In this document: positions 7,763-14,125 of the stretch, in pieces
Numbering within the stretch: the first letter of the stretch is position 1
How the letters are laid out: each line of letters starts with the position of its first letter
Assembly: GCA_900545815.1 (NCBI GenBank)
Contig: URAM01000027.1
Location: 1-26,676, forward strand
DNA: 26,676 nt
Source of the DNA: an uncultured Eubacteriales bacterium
GTDB lineage: Bacteria; Bacillota; Clostridia; Oscillospirales; Oscillospiraceae
Direction of reading: 5' to 3'
Made by a program: the position numbers and the translations under genes
Notes under the pieces: generated by a model
Databases searched by the model: none
What the model was told of the DNA's origin: nothing
What the model saw: only the letters and a program-made list of their open reading frames with translations

Positions 7763-8212
7763 TTACTCCTTTTCCATCACTTCCACCCAAGTTTTCTCCT
7801 CATAACGGTACGACCGGCTGTCCCCAGCCTGGTTCTGCACTTGGAACTGCGCCTGCACCACCACTCGGTGCTTTCCAGGTTTTCCGGCCACAAATTCATA
7901 GTCCTCTGACACTTCATCTCCACTGTCCAACATCCAGCTATCCGTTCCATCATTTTGAGGTGTAATTTGCTTACCATCCATATATACAGTAAATAAGTCA
8001 CTATAATTTAAATAGTAGTCTCCCTCACCCCAGTTTTCCAATGAAGCAAAAATTACTCCAGTATCTCCAGACTTCAACCCTTCCTCACACTGCACATCCA
8101 ACTGGAACGTATCCCGTTCCGGCAGTTGATTCCGCATGGCGTACTGCGCGTTGGCGTAACATCCCACCAAGAACAGCACCAAAAGGATAGTGCCCCAACT
8201 ACGGCGTTTCAT
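7763..8212 (-). CDS. Small lipoprotein with a probable Ig-like domain
   Basis: This 149-residue protein has a lipoprotein signal (MKRRSWGTILLVLFLVGC, lipobox LVGC, Cys18). The mature part is about 130 residues of mainly predicted beta strands with features seen in immunoglobulin-like or BsuPI-like domains: GDTGVIFASLENWGEGDYYL, LFTVYMDGKQI, EVSEDYEFVAGKPGKHRVVVQAQF. No catalytic motif is visible, so a binding or structural role at the cell surface is the reasonable guess. It lies 5 bp after the gene at 8218 and 3 bp before the gene at 7361. Bases 7950-8060 are clearly more AT-rich than the rest of the window. Confidence 0.72.
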   Translation of the reverse strand: MKRRSWGTILLVLFLVGCYANAQYAMRNQLPERDTFQLDVQCEEGLKSGDTGVIFASLENWGEGDYYLNYSDLFTVYMDGKQITPQNDGTDSWMLDSGDEVSEDYEFVAGKPGKHRVVVQAQFQVQNQAGDSRSYRYEEKTWVEVMEKE

Positions 8213-8217
8213 CCTTT

Positions 8218-8598
8218 TCAGCCTTCTTCCTCTACATTGATAAACACAGCCTGGTCAGACATCTTCTCATACGGCGCCGCCTGCCCATCCCGGACATACC
8301 ACAGCCGCTGACCTGCGTAGAGGAGGACTGCCCCGTTGTCTTCCGACAAGGTGACCTGTCCGTCCTCATCCACAGAGTAGGCGGCCTTTTCCGGCGTTCC
8401 GAACTGCTGGTACCGGTAGTACTCCCGGTCCGACGTCAGCACGATATAGGTCGCCCCATCCCACTCATCTCCGCAGATGTAGGTGCCCACCCATGGGCTG
8501 GCTTTTTCCGTGTGACCTACGCCCACGAACTGGCAGACATTCAAGAGCAGGGAGCCAAACAAGGCCACCAGTAATATCACACCCACGTTCTTTTTCAC
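8218..8598 (-). CDS. Small membrane-anchored protein, unknown function (paralogue 2)
   Basis: This 126-residue protein has one N-terminal membrane segment (VGVILLVALFGSLLLNVCQFV) and an outward domain. Its domain pattern matches the genes at 7361 and 8723: WVGTYICG, ATYIVLTSDREYYRYQQFGTPEKAAYSVDEDG, VTLSEDNGAVLLYAG, and an ending YEKMSDQAVFINVEEE that parallels NKMMDSAVYYEE in the 7361 product. It is the first gene of the three-gene operon, has a strong promoter (8659-8687) and an AAAGGAGA ribosome site. Function unknown. Confidence 0.75.
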   Translation of the reverse strand: MKKNVGVILLVALFGSLLLNVCQFVGVGHTEKASPWVGTYICGDEWDGATYIVLTSDREYYRYQQFGTPEKAAYSVDEDGQVTLSEDNGAVLLYAGQRLWYVRDGQAAPYEKMSDQAVFINVEEEG

Positions 8599-8658
8599 GG
8601 CGTTCTCCTTTGATACTTTTTGTAACTTTTGTTATATTTTAATCTGTTTTCCAATTTT

Positions 8659-8687
8659 ATTGTAGCGTAATCGCCCCAATTTGTCAA
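8659..8687 (-). promoter_or_regulatory. Sigma-A promoter of the small-protein operon
   Basis: Minus strand: perfect TTGACA (8682-8687), 17-bp spacer, TACAAT (8659-8664). The -35 begins only a few bases after the U-tract of the preceding terminator. The predicted leader is about 55 nt and AT-rich. Confidence 0.8.
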
Positions 8688-8690
8688 CAT

Positions 8691-8720
8691 AAAAAGGGAC
8701 AGAATGCTTCCGTCCCTTTT
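8691..8720 (-). terminator. Intrinsic terminator of the 8723 gene
   Basis: A 13-bp stem with one G-T wobble (8692-8704 with 8708-8720, inner arms GGGAC and GTCCC) has a 3-nt loop. On the minus strand TTTTTATG follows. This is a classic strong terminator only 2 bp after the stop codon of the upstream gene. Confidence 0.85.
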
Positions 8721-8722
8721 CC

Positions 8723-9157
8723 TTATGATACTGACGGCAGGATCGCAGCCTTGTCATAGTGATGTACTCGAACTATCTCACCCTTCATCCAGACCAGCTC
8801 CGCGTCACCGCCCGCCATGGGGATGACATAACCACAGACAGCGCCGCTCTGCTCATGGAGCACTCCTTCTCCGCTGGTCAAAAACTGGCACGTTCCCTGT
8901 GCCATGACCTTCTGGGGAGACTCTGTGTAGTAGTAAAAAGCGTATTCCTTCCCGCGCTCAATCGTAAAGAGCTTCCTTGTCATCGAACCCGACAAATCAT
9001 CCACATAGGTGCCATACTGAAATGTGGGGCGCTTCTCTTCCTGCTGCCACGTGTGCCTTGTGTCGATGAGAAAGGCCAGCAGCGAGAAGTTCAAGAACAG
9101 GGAGAGGAGCAGCACGATGGCCAACACCTGTTTTCTGTCTTTCTTTTCTTGCTTCAT
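8723..9157 (-). CDS. Small membrane-anchored protein, unknown function (paralogue 3)
   Basis: This 144-residue protein has a charged start (MKQEKKDRK), one membrane segment (VLAIVLLLSLFLNFSLLAFLI) and an outward domain. The order of elements is like the genes at 7361 and 8218: FQYGTYVDD, LFTIERGKEYAFYYYTESPQKVMAQGT, a short-turn strand region, then AELVWMKGEIVRVHHYDKAAIL. It is a separate transcription unit with its own promoter and terminator. An AAAGGAG site supports the ATG at 9157. Function unknown; three such genes in tandem suggest local duplication followed by rapid divergence. Confidence 0.73.
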   Translation of the reverse strand: MKQEKKDRKQVLAIVLLLSLFLNFSLLAFLIDTRHTWQQEEKRPTFQYGTYVDDLSGSMTRKLFTIERGKEYAFYYYTESPQKVMAQGTCQFLTSGEGVLHEQSGAVCGYVIPMAGGDAELVWMKGEIVRVHHYDKAAILPSVS

Positions 9158-9183
9158 GTCCTACGCTCCTTTCTTCACCTTCG

Positions 9184-9201
9184 GGCAGAGATACCTCTGC
9201 C
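9184..9201 (-). other. Small hairpin in the leader of the 8723 gene
   Basis: A perfect 7-bp stem (GGCAGAG at 9184-9190 with CTCTGCC at 9195-9201) has a 4-nt loop. It lies in the predicted 5' leader between the promoter at 9238 and the ribosome site. No U-tract follows, so it is not a terminator. Its role is unknown. Confidence 0.4.
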
Positions 9202-9237
9202 GCTGTCACTTCCACTTCATCCTTTTTTGGTATTTTT

Positions 9238-9246
9238 ATTATAGCA
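9238..9246 (-). promoter_or_regulatory. Extended -10 promoter of the 8723 gene
   Basis: Minus strand: TGC directly before a perfect TATAAT (9238-9243; TGC at 9244-9246), an extended -10 element. No good -35 is present at the right distance, which is common for extended -10 promoters. Confidence 0.6.
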
Positions 9247-9303
9247 TACAATTCTTTTACATCGTCATTTTTTTCCTTTAAGAATCATTTAAGAAGTTTG
9301 CAC

Positions 9304-9332
9304 AAAAAGAGAGGTGGATTTTCTCCACCTCT
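9304..9332 (-). terminator. Intrinsic terminator of asnB
   Basis: A 9-bp perfect stem (9310-9318 with 9324-9332, arms AGAGGTGGA and TCCACCTCT) has a 5-nt loop. On the minus strand CTTTTTG follows (T-run 9304-9308). It lies about 10 bp after the asnB stop codon. Confidence 0.88.
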
Positions 9333-9341
9333 TTTCCACTA

Positions 9342-11192
9342 TCAAGCAGACAACCCAAACCGTTCCATCCAGATATTCAATTCGATCAGGTAAGCGATCA
9401 TCTGCGGCCCCGCCATGAGCTGGCCGAACCAGGGGCGGCCGTAGTCCCCAGCGTCTCGGAGCAGGCCGTCCTCCAAGGTCTGGGTGTCCACCAGGCTGTG
9501 GATGGGCGCATCGGGGCGGCGCAAGATCGACCGCAGCTTCTCCCGTGCCAGCCGCTCGAAAAGGGGGTTGTGGGTTTTGGGGTAGGGGGATTTGGGACGG
9601 TTGCGGACGTCCTCGGGCAGGATGCCTGCGGCGGCGTCTCGAAGCACCTGTTTTCGGATGCCGCCCCGACTTTTCATTTCCCAGGGAATGTTCCACACAT
9701 AGTCCACCAGATGATGGTCACAGAAGGGCACACGAACTTCCAAGCCGGAGTACATACTCATGCGATCCTTCCGATCCAGCAGGTTGGTCATGAACCAATT
9801 CAGGTTCAGCCAGCCAATCTCACGCCGGCGGGCTTCCGCTTCCGTTTCGCCCTCCAGACGCGGGGTTTCCGCCACGCTCTCTTGGTAGCGCCACTTGACA
9901 TAATCCTCTAGCTGAAGTCGCTCCACCACTTCCGGCCGAAAGACATCGGTGCGGGCGGTGATGTCCATGCTCCAAGGGAAGGTATCCGCCGCCAGCATAT
10001 CCGCCCGGTGGAACCACGGGTAGCCCCCAAAGATCTCATCGCTGCACTCGCCGGACAGGGAGACCGTGTGGCGTTGCCGAATCTGGCTACAGAAGTAGAG
10101 CAGCGAGGAGTCCAAATCCGCCATCCCCGGCAGGTCCTTGGCCTCCACCGCCGCTCCCAACAGGGACACCAGCAGCTCTTGAGAGCAGGTCAAGATCCGG
10201 TGATCGGTGCCGAATTCTTCCCGCATCCGCTCCACCCAAGGCCAATCGGCGTCAGGCTGGAAGGAGGACGCTTTGAAATACTTCTGGTTGTCAGTGTAGT
10301 CAAAGGAATAGGTCTCCAAAGGCGGCAGTCCCCACTCCCGATAGGCATTGGCCGCCACGGCGGTGATGATGGAGGAATCCAATCCGCCGGAGAGCAGGGT
10401 ACACAAGGGCACGTCACTGACCAGCTGCCGCTGGATGGCAGAGGAGAGCAGGTGCCGCAGGTGCTCCACCGTCTCCGGATAGTCCTCGGTGTGGGGACGG
10501 CTGGTCACGTTCCAATAACGCCGGATGCGGAGCCCCTCTGGACTGACGGTGAGCTGGTGGGCAGGTTTCAGCTCGGAGATTCCCTTGAATACGCCCACCC
10601 CCGGCGTGCGGGCAGGGGAGATGCCTAACACCTCCTGCCATGTGGTCTCATCCGCCTCCGGCGTCAGGCCAGGGTAGCAGAAAAGGGTTTTTAGCTCGGA
10701 GCCAAAGACAAAGGTGCTGCCCACCATGGTATAGAAGAATGGTTTTACCCCGAACCGATCCCGACAGCAGAACAGGGTGCGGGTGCGCTCCTCCCAGATG
10801 GCGAAGGCGTAGATGCCTTCCAAGTGGTCGCCCATCGTTTCGCCGTACTCCCGCCAAGCCTCCAGCAACACCTCGGTGTCCGTCCGAGTGACAAACTGAT
10901 GTCCCCTTTGGGTCAGCTCCTGGCGCAGATCATCGGTGTTGTACAGTTCCCCGTTGTAGACCAGTACGATCTCCTTTCCATCCCCGTCTCGGCGCACCAT
11001 GGGCTGATGGCCGTTCTCCGGGTCGATGACCGCCAGCCGCCGGTGAGCCAGGACGCAATCCTGCCCCACCCACAGGCCGCCGTCATCCGGCCCCCGCCGC
11101 TCCAAGGAACGGCACATCCGTTCCCCGGTCTTTTCCCATTGCCACGTCCGGTTCTCTCGGTTCCAATCACAAAATCCACCAATGCCGCACAT
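9342..11192 (-). CDS. asnB: Asparagine synthetase (glutamine-hydrolysing)
   Basis: The enzyme makes asparagine from aspartate, glutamine and ATP. The start must be the ATG at 11192 because the mature protein needs Cys2 as its nucleophile (MCGIGGF); an in-frame ATG eight codons upstream would hide it. The 616 residues contain the class II glutaminase domain (RRGPDDGGLW, HRRLAVIDPENGHQPM, VYNGELYN, RTDTEVLLEAW, RDRFGVKPFFY) to about residue 200. The ATP-pyrophosphatase domain follows, with the P-loop SGGLDSS near residue 264 and SLSGECSDEIFGGYPWF further on. All key residues are present. It is a single-gene unit with its own terminator. A weak promoter candidate (TTGCAC-N17-CATAAA) lies upstream. 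Some asnB homologues amidate cell-wall or other substrates instead, but nothing nearby points that way. Confidence 0.95.
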   Translation of the reverse strand: MCGIGGFCDWNRENRTWQWEKTGERMCRSLERRGPDDGGLWVGQDCVLAHRRLAVIDPENGHQPMVRRDGDGKEIVLVYNGELYNTDDLRQELTQRGHQFVTRTDTEVLLEAWREYGETMGDHLEGIYAFAIWEERTRTLFCCRDRFGVKPFFYTMVGSTFVFGSELKTLFCYPGLTPEADETTWQEVLGISPARTPGVGVFKGISELKPAHQLTVSPEGLRIRRYWNVTSRPHTEDYPETVEHLRHLLSSAIQRQLVSDVPLCTLLSGGLDSSIITAVAANAYREWGLPPLETYSFDYTDNQKYFKASSFQPDADWPWVERMREEFGTDHRILTCSQELLVSLLGAAVEAKDLPGMADLDSSLLYFCSQIRQRHTVSLSGECSDEIFGGYPWFHRADMLAADTFPWSMDITARTDVFRPEVVERLQLEDYVKWRYQESVAETPRLEGETEAEARRREIGWLNLNWFMTNLLDRKDRMSMYSGLEVRVPFCDHHLVDYVWNIPWEMKSRGGIRKQVLRDAAAGILPEDVRNRPKSPYPKTHNPLFERLAREKLRSILRRPDAPIHSLVDTQTLEDGLLRDAGDYGRPWFGQLMAGPQMIAYLIELNIWMERFGLSA

Positions 11193-11284
11193 TCCAACCA
11201 TTCCTTTCCGTTTCATTCTGGTTCTAGTTTATGCGCAAGGGGCGTGCCCTGTGCAAAATCCCCTGGAAAATCATGAAATTTCTG

Positions 11285-11313
11285 CTGACATCTCGTTGGT
11301 TTTGGAGTACAAT
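11285..11313 (+). promoter_or_regulatory. Promoter of the membrane protein gene at 11387
   Basis: CTGACA (11285-11290), 17-bp spacer, TACAAT (11308-11313). It faces away from asnB and predicts a leader of about 65 nt ending in CGGAGG (11374-11379). Confidence 0.7.
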
Positions 11314-11386
11314 AGTAAAACACGTTATGAAACGATTCTGTCGCACCCAGTGCGATTTTTCCACCTTGTTTTTCGGAGGTTTTACC

Positions 11387-12190
11387 ATGAAACGAATCTA
11401 CTTTCCTTTGATCGCCCTAGGGTTGGGTTTAATCGGCTTTTTTCTGCGGATGCAGCAGCTCTCCGTGGCTCTGTCTCCCTCCACGGGAATGCCCATCCTC
11501 CATCACCCCTATTCCTACGCCCTCATCGCTCTGACCATTGTGGGCGTGCTGCTGCTCTTTTTCTTGAGCTTTTTCGTGGCCAACGAAGCACAGGACTGGT
11601 ACTCCGCCTATCATGCAGACCCGCCTCTGCAAGGGCTGGAATTTCTCTCTGCTGCCGCCTTTCTGGTGGGGACGGGGATGATCTTCCGCACACTTTTCCT
11701 GACTTATCAGAGCAACGGAGGCGGCAATTTTTTGGCGGTGCTCTTTCAGACCCAGCCATTTCTCCTATTTCTAGGAATCCTGTCCCTCTGCGCCACGGCG
11801 GCCATCCTCTTTATGGTTCTGCGCAATGGGGACAGCGGCAGCTGGTCTCTGGCGCCGTTGATCCCCGGCTTTACGTCCTGCGTTTGGCTGGTGCTGACCT
11901 ATCATTCCAACGCCTCCAACCCATCGGTCATGTCCTTCGCCTGGCAGGTCTTCGCCGTCAGCTCCGCCGCCCTGGCCTGGTACTTCACCGCCTCCTTCGC
12001 CTTCCAATTTCCCCGTCCCCAAGCGGCCACCTGGTTCAGCCTGCTGACGGTGATGCTCTGCCTGATCGCCCTGGCAGACTCGGTGGAGCTGTATCAGAAG
12101 GTGCTGCTGGCCGCCACCGCTCTGTGGTTTTTGGTGCGCAGCATCCTGCTCATCGACAACGCCGAGTACAGCGGGAAGCATATGGGATAA
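11387..12190 (+). CDS. Multi-span membrane protein, unknown function
   Basis: This 267-residue protein has about eight hydrophobic segments, starting with IYFPLIALGLGLIGFFLRM and ending with VLLAATALWFLVRSILLI. I do not recognise a named family, and no transporter or enzyme motif is visible. I chose the ATG at 11387 because CGGAGG lies 8 bp upstream and the promoter at 11285-11313 would start transcription after the upstream in-frame starts. It is a single-gene unit facing away from asnB and convergent with the phosphatase gene, with which it shares a terminator. Confidence 0.78.
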   Translation: MKRIYFPLIALGLGLIGFFLRMQQLSVALSPSTGMPILHHPYSYALIALTIVGVLLLFFLSFFVANEAQDWYSAYHADPPLQGLEFLSAAAFLVGTGMIFRTLFLTYQSNGGGNFLAVLFQTQPFLLFLGILSLCATAAILFMVLRNGDSGSWSLAPLIPGFTSCVWLVLTYHSNASNPSVMSFAWQVFAVSSAALAWYFTASFAFQFPRPQAATWFSLLTVMLCLIALADSVELYQKVLLAATALWFLVRSILLIDNAEYSGKHMG

Positions 12191-12204
12191 GCTATAACAT
12201 CAAC

Positions 12205-12238
12205 AAAAGCCTGTCTTTCTGAGGAAAGACAGGCTTTT
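12205..12238. terminator. Bidirectional terminator between convergent genes
   Basis: A 15-bp perfect stem (12205-12219 with 12224-12238) has a TGAG loop and A/T-rich outer ends, so it gives a U-tract in both directions. It serves the membrane protein gene from the left and the phosphatase gene from the right; the phosphatase stop codon begins within 4 bp. Confidence 0.9.
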
Positions 12239-12241
12239 TCG

Positions 12242-12772
12242 TTACAGATCAAACTCCAACAGCTGGCAGTTCTCCATATAGAACTCATAAAAATCTCCAA
12301 AGGGAATGTCCACAAAGTACGTGCGCGCCGCCCGACAGAAGCAGCCGTGGGACACCAGCAACACCCGCTTGTCCGGATAGGTATCCCGCACCTTTTCAAT
12401 GATGGTATAGGCACGATGGATGAGCTGCGCTGTGGATTCTCCCTCCGGATAGTGCCACAGCAGGCTTTTGCGTTTCTCCCGATATTCCGGATCGTCTACG
12501 CTGCGGCCTTCAAAGGTGCCAAAGTCCTGCTCGATGAGCAGGGGATCTGTCAGCACTGGCACGCCCACCTTTTGAGCGATGATAGCCGCCGTCTCCTGGG
12601 CACGATCCATGGGGGAGGCCAAGATCACATTCACTCCGGCCTGCGCCGCCTGCTCACCCACTTGGGCAGCCTGGGCTCTGCCCAGGTCAGTCAGCTGCGC
12701 CTCTGTTCTGCCGCAGACGCATCGCTTGGTGTTCCAATCGGTCTGGCCATGTCGCGTCAAAAACAATTTCAT
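12242..12772 (-). CDS. Histidine phosphatase family protein
   Basis: This 176-residue protein belongs to the phosphoglycerate-mutase-like histidine phosphatases. The signature LTRHGQTDWN carries the phosphorylated His8 with Arg7. The second catalytic histidine is His142 in VLLVSHGCFCRA, and an acidic DFGTFEGR segment lies between. GRTEAQLTDLGRAQA is the usual substrate-loop region. The family contains cofactor-type mutases, alpha-ribazole phosphatases and broad phosphatases. At this length, and with no cobalamin genes nearby, the substrate cannot be assigned. It starts 17 bp after the LexA-like gene, with GAGGAGG in the gap, so the two probably share one transcript. Confidence 0.9.
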   Translation of the reverse strand: MKLFLTRHGQTDWNTKRCVCGRTEAQLTDLGRAQAAQVGEQAAQAGVNVILASPMDRAQETAAIIAQKVGVPVLTDPLLIEQDFGTFEGRSVDDPEYREKRKSLLWHYPEGESTAQLIHRAYTIIEKVRDTYPDKRVLLVSHGCFCRAARTYFVDIPFGDFYEFYMENCQLLEFDL

Positions 12773-12789
12773 CAGAAGGGTTCCTCCTC

Positions 12790-13380
12790 TCAGTCATAAT
12801 AGCGTACCACTGCAATGATCTTTCCTAACAGCACCACCTCTGTTCCGTCCACCGGCGCTCTGTCCGGAATGGTAAGCCACAGGTGTTCCTGCTCCCAGCT
12901 GGCGGTGCCGCAGGCGGTCTGCCCCTCCAGCAGAAAGAGCATCCGCTCTCCCGCCTTCTGCGGCTCCTGCTGCCGCACCACCACCAGGTCACCGGGCAGG
13001 ATGCCGGCGTAGCGCAGGGCGTCCCGCTCCATCCGGACGGCAAAGTGGAACTGAGGTGCGTCTCCGGTGTCAAAGAGCAGATTCTCTCCGGTGAAATCGG
13101 ACAAATCCGCCGTCACCTCCCGTAAAATAGGGATTTTTTGCACATGATTCCTCGGTTCCGGTGTCACCAGGGTGATGGATCGGGTTTTTCCCACCCCTCT
13201 GTGGATGACGCCGGCGGCTTCCATCGCTTTCAAATGAAAGTGTACCGTAGATGGGGATTTTAAATGCACCGCCTCTGCGATCTCTCGGACAGAAGGGGGA
13301 TACCCTCGCTCCTGGGTGAAGGCGAGGATATAGTCGTAGATCTGATTCTGTTTGGGGGTCAGCCGGTTCTTCAAGGGCAT
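12790..13380 (-). CDS. LexA-family repressor with inactive peptidase domain
   Basis: The 196-residue protein aligns end to end with LexA. Residues 6-70 are the winged helix of Gram-positive LexA (LTPKQNQIYDYI, GYPPSVREIAEAV, SPSTVHFHLKAMEAAGVI). Residues 82-196 follow the S24 peptidase fold (IPILREVTA, GILPGDLVVV, GERMLFLLEG, LLGKIIAVVRYY). The Ala-Gly cleavage site reads Ala91-Asp92. The position of the nucleophile serine (GxSM in LexA) reads RDAL, giving Ala121, and the general-base lysine position reads Gly158. It should therefore not self-cleave in the SOS response. DNA binding looks intact, and an SOS-box-like site overlaps its promoter. I chose the ATG at 13380 because it matches the usual LexA start; its ribosome site is weak (AAGAAGAGG directly before ATG). 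A true LexA may exist elsewhere in the genome. Confidence 0.82.
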   Translation of the reverse strand: MPLKNRLTPKQNQIYDYILAFTQERGYPPSVREIAEAVHLKSPSTVHFHLKAMEAAGVIHRGVGKTRSITLVTPEPRNHVQKIPILREVTADLSDFTGENLLFDTGDAPQFHFAVRMERDALRYAGILPGDLVVVRQQEPQKAGERMLFLLEGQTACGTASWEQEHLWLTIPDRAPVDGTEVVLLGKIIAVVRYYD

Positions 13381-13448
13381 CCTCTTCTTTCTCACCGTGG
13401 ACGCTTCGCAATTCCACTTTTTACAAGCTCTTTGGGTCGTGCTGTGCC

Positions 13449-13477
13449 AGTATACCACAGCATCGGGAAAATCACAA
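13449..13477 (-). promoter_or_regulatory. Promoter of the LexA-like gene
   Basis: Minus strand: TTGTGA (13472-13477), 17-bp spacer, TATACT (13449-13454). The -35 overlaps the SOS-box-like site at 13475-13488, so a bound repressor would block it. Confidence 0.65.
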
Positions 13478-13488
13478 ACACTTGTTCT
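13475..13488. promoter_or_regulatory. SOS (LexA/DinR) box
   Basis: On the minus strand AGAACAAGTGTTTG matches 13 of 14 positions of the Gram-positive LexA consensus CGAACRNRYGTTYG. It overlaps the -35 of the LexA-like gene and lies about 22 bp upstream of the divergent marR -35, so binding could affect both. Confidence 0.65.
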
Positions 13489-13509
13489 AATTTTTTCTCA
13501 CATTTCCCC

Positions 13510-13538
13510 TTGACAATCAAAAAACATCTCATTACAAT
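13510..13538 (+). promoter_or_regulatory. Promoter of the marR-ABC exporter operon
   Basis: A perfect TTGACA (13510-13515), 17-bp spacer and TACAAT (13533-13538). It lies just upstream of an inverted-repeat operator. Confidence 0.82.
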
Positions 13539-13547
13539 AATAAGCAC

Positions 13548-13560
13548 GCTAATTATTAGC
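13548..13560. promoter_or_regulatory. Inverted-repeat operator, probable MarR site
   Basis: A perfect dyad GCTAAT-T-ATTAGC lies at about +4 to +16 of the marR transcript. A larger imperfect dyad (13536-13557, arms AATAATAAGC and GCTAATTATT, 9 of 10 paired) overlaps the -10. MarR proteins commonly repress their own operon through such sites. Confidence 0.65.
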
Positions 13561-13589
13561 CCGCAAACGATTTAAAAGGAGGCGAGTAC

Positions 13590-14102
13590 TTGCATCTTTG
13601 GCATCAAAAGAAAAACCCCTCCATCCTAATGCTCCACCGGCTCAACCGAGCCCATCAGAACGCCGTCACAGCGTTGATGGCTCAGTACCACCTTCAGGAT
13701 GTGGGCAATCCCATGCTGTTATTCATCCTGTCCAAAGGGTTGGAGGAAGGGGCGGTCTTGCCCAGCCAGAAGCAGCTGGCGCAATGGCTCCACGTCTCAC
13801 CGGCGACAGTGGCCAACTCGTTGAAGTCCCTGGAACGAGGCGGCTACGTCCACAAGGAACCGGACGCCCAAGACGCTCGGCGGAACCGAGTGTCCATCAC
13901 GGAAAAGGGGCGTCAGGCCGTTCTGGAATGTGTGAAGGTCTTTGAGACGGTGGACAATCAGATGCTCCAAGGCTTTTCCCCAGAGGATCAGGAACAGCTG
14001 ATGCGCTATCAGGAGCAAATGCTGAACAACCTGTCCCAGCTCAGCGGGGAGGACTGTCCGGAGGATTGCCCACCTTTTCCCCCTCACCGCTGCCATTTCT
14101 AA
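13590..14102 (+). CDS. MarR-family transcriptional regulator
   Basis: This 170-residue protein has the MarR winged helix at about residues 30-105: LPSQKQLAQWLHVSPATVANSLKSLERGGYVHKEPDAQDARRNRVSITEKG, including the D-x-R-x-x-R wing. The start codon is TTG at 13590, supported by AGGAGG 7 bp upstream and a good promoter. The C-terminus ends in a Cys/Pro/His-rich tail (CPEDCPPFPPHRCHF) that could bind metal or sense thiols; this is only a suggestion. It is the first gene of an operon with two ABC exporter genes, and the dyad at 13548 suggests autorepression. The likely role is to induce the exporter in response to a small toxic compound. Confidence 0.9.
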   Translation: MHLWHQKKNPSILMLHRLNRAHQNAVTALMAQYHLQDVGNPMLLFILSKGLEEGAVLPSQKQLAQWLHVSPATVANSLKSLERGGYVHKEPDAQDARRNRVSITEKGRQAVLECVKVFETVDNQMLQGFSPEDQEQLMRYQEQMLNNLSQLSGEDCPEDCPPFPPHRCHF

Positions 14103-14125
14103 CACGAAAGGACTGAGAACCTGCT

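Noticed and set aside
11231..11386. Longer N-terminus for the membrane protein at 11387
   Set aside because: The extension lies across the promoter and has no ribosome site; the ATG at 11387 has CGGAGG just upstream.
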